Shown piece after piece: positions 61,509 to 64,000 of a stretch of 64,000 nucleotides of DNA. Position 1 is the first letter of the stretch. Each line of letters begins with the position of its first letter. Location of the stretch: positions 434,001 through 498,000 of the forward strand of contig JABJUM010000029.1 in the NCBI GenBank assembly GCA_016169955.1, read 5' to 3'. The notes beneath the pieces were generated by a model. The model made no database searches. It saw only the letters and a program-made list of their open reading frames with translations, and was not told the origin of the DNA. The translations under genes were made by a program, and so were the position numbers. The DNA comes from Phytophthora vignae f. sp. vignae. Taxonomy: Eukaryota > Oomycota > Peronosporomycetes > Peronosporales > Peronosporaceae.

Positions 61509-61808
61509 TCACAGTTTTCGGGCACCTTATTTGAGCTTGCGTACTGTCAGCTGTCATGGCGTATCTTAACAAGCCCCTCATACTCAATATCACACGATAT
61601 AATTCGTGTGGTACACCAATTGGTTGGGCATTCGTATCCGCTTCAAGTCTTACTACGGGTGATTGACAATTTTAAATAATGGAGGCTTTAAGCAAAGAGT
61701 ACGCACCTCACGCACAATTCGTGACATAATTGCTTGAGTGGGGTATCAATGGCTTCGGTCTGTTCTTCTGCATCCTACTTCACTACGCGTTTACCTCCTA
61801 AGGTCTTC

Positions 61809-63092
61809 CTACTCGCGATACACGTTCCGGGGATCACGGCATCTGGTCGTGCGGCACGCATGAATGAACCACGTCTCACCGTAGTCCACGGTGACTTCTT
61901 CGCCGGCGTGGATAGTTCTGGTAGTCTTGACTACGACTTGGACGCTGCGGTTGTGAACGAGCTCCACGAACTCGGTATTGGGTTCGCAACTATGGTTAAT
62001 AAACCTGGCAACGGTCCCACGCTTCTCTGCGTTGATATACAGCGGTACATTCCCCCGGCCCGGTGACTGCAAGGATACTACGTAGTCGTACTGGCGCTGA
62101 TCCTCTCCATAGTTGTGGTCGGTCAGTAACCCCGTGTATGGTGCGATGGATGTACCAACAGGAAGGGTGTCCGTCGCACGAACACCGACTCCGGTCCGGG
62201 ACGTAAACAGCTCCACATCGCGGGTTCCGTAGATGCCGTTGGAACAGCGACCATTGAAGATACAATTATCCGACGAGCAGTAATAGTGGCTTCCTGGATT
62301 CGGGCACGCGTCGGGGTAACAGTCGCCGATGCAAGCGCAGCGTTCTCCTGGCCAGTTGTTCATCAACACGACGCCTTTCTTGACTTTGTTGCGAAGCGAG
62401 TGCTTCACCGAAGATGACCACGCAATAGCCGGAGGCACGTCACTTTCACCGTCTGCAGTCTGTTCTTCTCCTTCCACATCAACCTCTTGCCCAGCAACTT
62501 CAGGGTCCTGGTGGGTCGATTGGGCGACGTCAATAATCGTGGCCGCAGGTTTGGACTCGACTTCCCGCTCGGCTCGAAGCTGTTGTAGTGCTTCACGTAC
62601 TCCTGGCACTTGTAGGTAGGCTTGGATAAACTTCGTCTTCATGGTCCTGGCATGGTACACACGTTGGGAGTCCCTGACTGGCCCTCGGCGGGCTTGGTGG
62701 CACCGCCGTCGTGAAAGTGGGGTTGGGAAGGGGTTTTACCTAGGCTTCGTTTGCTTTAAAGCATCTGCACGACCCTTGTACTTGTGGACTTTCTTGAGAC
62801 CAGTAGCAACAGCTTCAATCTTCACACGCTGGTTACTCCGGGTCTCTGCACTTGGACCATGCTCGGTGGTTGAGCCGTCGTCCACATCTTCGTCGTCACT
62901 GCTCACCGTGAGGTCGACCACGTCCTCACCAGTCTGCTCCTCCGAACTAGGCAGATCCTCATCGCTGTGCAACTCCTCCCTCACGTCGCTCTCCTTGGCG
63001 CTAGAGTGCTCGTCACCACTGAGCTGCTCCGTCTCGCTCGGCTGCTCCTCGCAGCTGGACTCGCTAACGAGGTCAATGATGTCTGCGTTCAT
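61809..63092 (-). CDS. SET-domain protein (putative lysine methyltransferase), one intron
   Basis: Exon 1 63092-62740, intron 62739-62674, exon 2 62673-61809, giving 405 residues. The N-terminus carries two SUMO-interaction-like motifs in acidic context (IIDLVS at 5-10, VVDLTV at 58-63). Next comes a Cys cluster (230-261; CACIGDC, CSSDNC), AWS/pre-SET-like. The SET domain has GVGVRA, RFINHSCEPN (NHSC 344-347) and GEEVTVDYG (375-383), followed by a CxxxxC tail (post-SET-like). These are the S-adenosylmethionine-binding and pseudoknot motifs, so catalysis is plausible. Likely nuclear histone methylation. The ATG was chosen because the track's earlier start is GTG. A possible Inr-FPR-like GCTCTGTGTTCCAGTTTT lies at 63116-63133 (weak). 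Confidence 0.85.
62674..62739 (-). other. 66-nt intron of the SET gene
   Basis: Begins GTAAAACCCC and ends GTCAG on the minus strand. It contains the only stop (TAA at 62738-62736) that would divide the frame. Length is a multiple of 3 and removal keeps the frame (AG|G GAC). Confidence 0.7.
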
Positions 63093-63133
63093 CTTTCCAA
63101 ATGAGGGGGATTGCCAAAACTGGAACACAGAGC

Positions 63134-63774
63134 TTACATAAAGAAATAAGTGTCATACACCAAATTGTACCCGTATTACAGTCTTCAAAACGCGCGTAAA
63201 ATCGTACCAAAACAAGGTGACTATTGCGGGGCTCGCTGTGCCAGCTGGCAAACGCGTGTCTGATCGACGCGGTTATAAAACGCGGCGACTCGCCACCAGC
63301 GGTCCCTTTTACGAAAACACATAAAGTTATATGTGTTTTTCAGGCCTGGTTCGTATATTCTTCACATTTTCTCATGAACGCACAATAACGCAAAAACGGT
63401 GTGCAGGCAAGGCCAAAGACGGTGTGCTGGGCGGCCCGTCTGGCCGAGAGCCTGGGCCGCCGTCCCGCTCTCGAGCAATAGACAGGCAGTTTCTGGTGCC
63501 TAAACCGGGTGTAGGGTGCCATTAGAGTTGCCAGAACCAGGTATCCATGTGGGTACTTGGAAGTCGTCGTTGCTGGAGGATCGCCGGCATCGTCCGCCAT
63601 GAACGCTGCCTGCCCGGCCGCGCCTGTATTAGGGCGAGGGTGGAGCCTGGCAGTGCGGGCACAGCACTTCTATGTGTTGGTAATGCGTTCTCACCAGCAC
63701 CAGCCAGCGCAACCAGCCCCTAAGAGCTGGCCTCCAACCAACCATGAATCATCATCCTGTTGAGTCTCTATTAT
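63134..63774. other. intergenic, no gene seen
   Basis: Short frames only. AAAACACATA...TATGTGTTTT near 63315-63341 can form a hairpin. Confidence 0.5.
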
Positions 63775-64000
63775 TGTAACGGGGTTACACGCACAAGTGG
63801 CTACAGCCACTTGTAACTTTAACAGACGCGATGTCTGTTAAAGGTTTAAACACTTCCTCGGCCTTGATGTACGTTACATCAAGGGCCACATTCATTTACG
63901 GTCACCACGACGGGTGGCCCATAGACATTTAGGATTCCTATTGGTTGAAAGCAGCATCTTTTAACCAATGAGCGACATGCATAGCAGTGGAATTCTGCCA
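63775..64000 (+). mobile_element. LTR of the solo-LTR family, cut by the window end
   Basis: Starts TGTAACGGGGTTACAC and matches the reverse complement of about 6697-6921 with few differences. The remaining half, and whether a full element follows, lie beyond the window. Confidence 0.85.

Noticed and set aside
1..64000. tRNA, rRNA, CRISPR arrays or bacterial-type operons
   Set aside because: None seen. Regular repeats present are LTRs, tandem coding repeats or short motif clusters without spacer structure.

Overview
The window looks like a gene-poor, transposon-packed region of an oomycete genome, most likely Phytophthora or a close Peronosporales relative. The evidence is two genes for small secreted proteins with RxLR motifs (4864-5385 and 50655-51140), oomycete-type Inr+FPR core-promoter matches upstream of both, an oomycete-style bZIP-like gene, Crypton, MULE and hAT-type elements, and Ty1/copia and Ty3/gypsy elements in every state from near-intact to shredded. 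I see no rRNA, tRNA, CRISPR or bacterial operon structure.

Layout. 1-2.3 kb: 3' end of a Ty3/gypsy element. 2.4-4.4 kb: a small hAT-like MITE and a short element bounded by GC palindromes with a 134-codon ORF. 4.8-5.4 kb: RxLR gene 1. 6.4-6.9 kb: solo LTR. 7.1-9.0 kb: a hAT-like element (16-bp TIRs, 8-bp TSD) carrying a broken fatty acid synthase fragment. 9.0-15.3 kb: copia element B (minus strand), decayed, with a MITE inside. 16.1-17.7 kb: gypsy debris in two orientations. 17.7-26.7 kb: gypsy element B (minus), decayed and itself hit by a 1.5-kb insertion. 27.2-30.5 kb: Crypton tyrosine-recombinase relic and a tandem duplication of its start.

31.6-46.7 kb is a three-layer nest. Copia element A (410-bp LTRs, TSD GTCGC, half-tRNA-type primer site) contains a 1.13-kb perfect fold-back element (TA target) and, in its 3' LTR, an 8.3-kb Ty3/gypsy chromovirus A (identical 373-bp LTRs, TSD TTTCC). 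Every boundary can be placed to the base. Gypsy A carries a 690-codon antisense ORF running from just inside its 3' LTR back over the pol chromodomain, and a degraded form of it is kept in gypsy B.

47.4-48.3 kb: hAT-like MITE. 48.6-49.7 kb: bZIP-like gene with a frameshift. 50.6-51.1 kb: RxLR gene 2, with a possible C-terminal membrane segment. 53.5-56.8 kb: a short non-autonomous LTR element with repeat-peptide ORF, its 5' LTR split by a 1.4-kb TIR element. 57.0-57.7 kb: inverted repeat and a TA-flanked MITE. 58.7-63.1 kb: the best intact coding block, with a MULE transposase (zinc finger, DDE, SWIM), a 155-codon unknown ORF and a SET-domain protein gene with one 66-nt intron. 63.8-64.0 kb: start of another LTR of the solo-LTR family.

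The two effector candidates sit in short non-repetitive islands between elements, the pattern expected of fast-evolving effector compartments in these genomes. Apart from these, the MULE, the 155-codon ORF, the SET gene, the bZIP-like gene and the small ORFs, nearly all coding sequence belongs to transposable elements.
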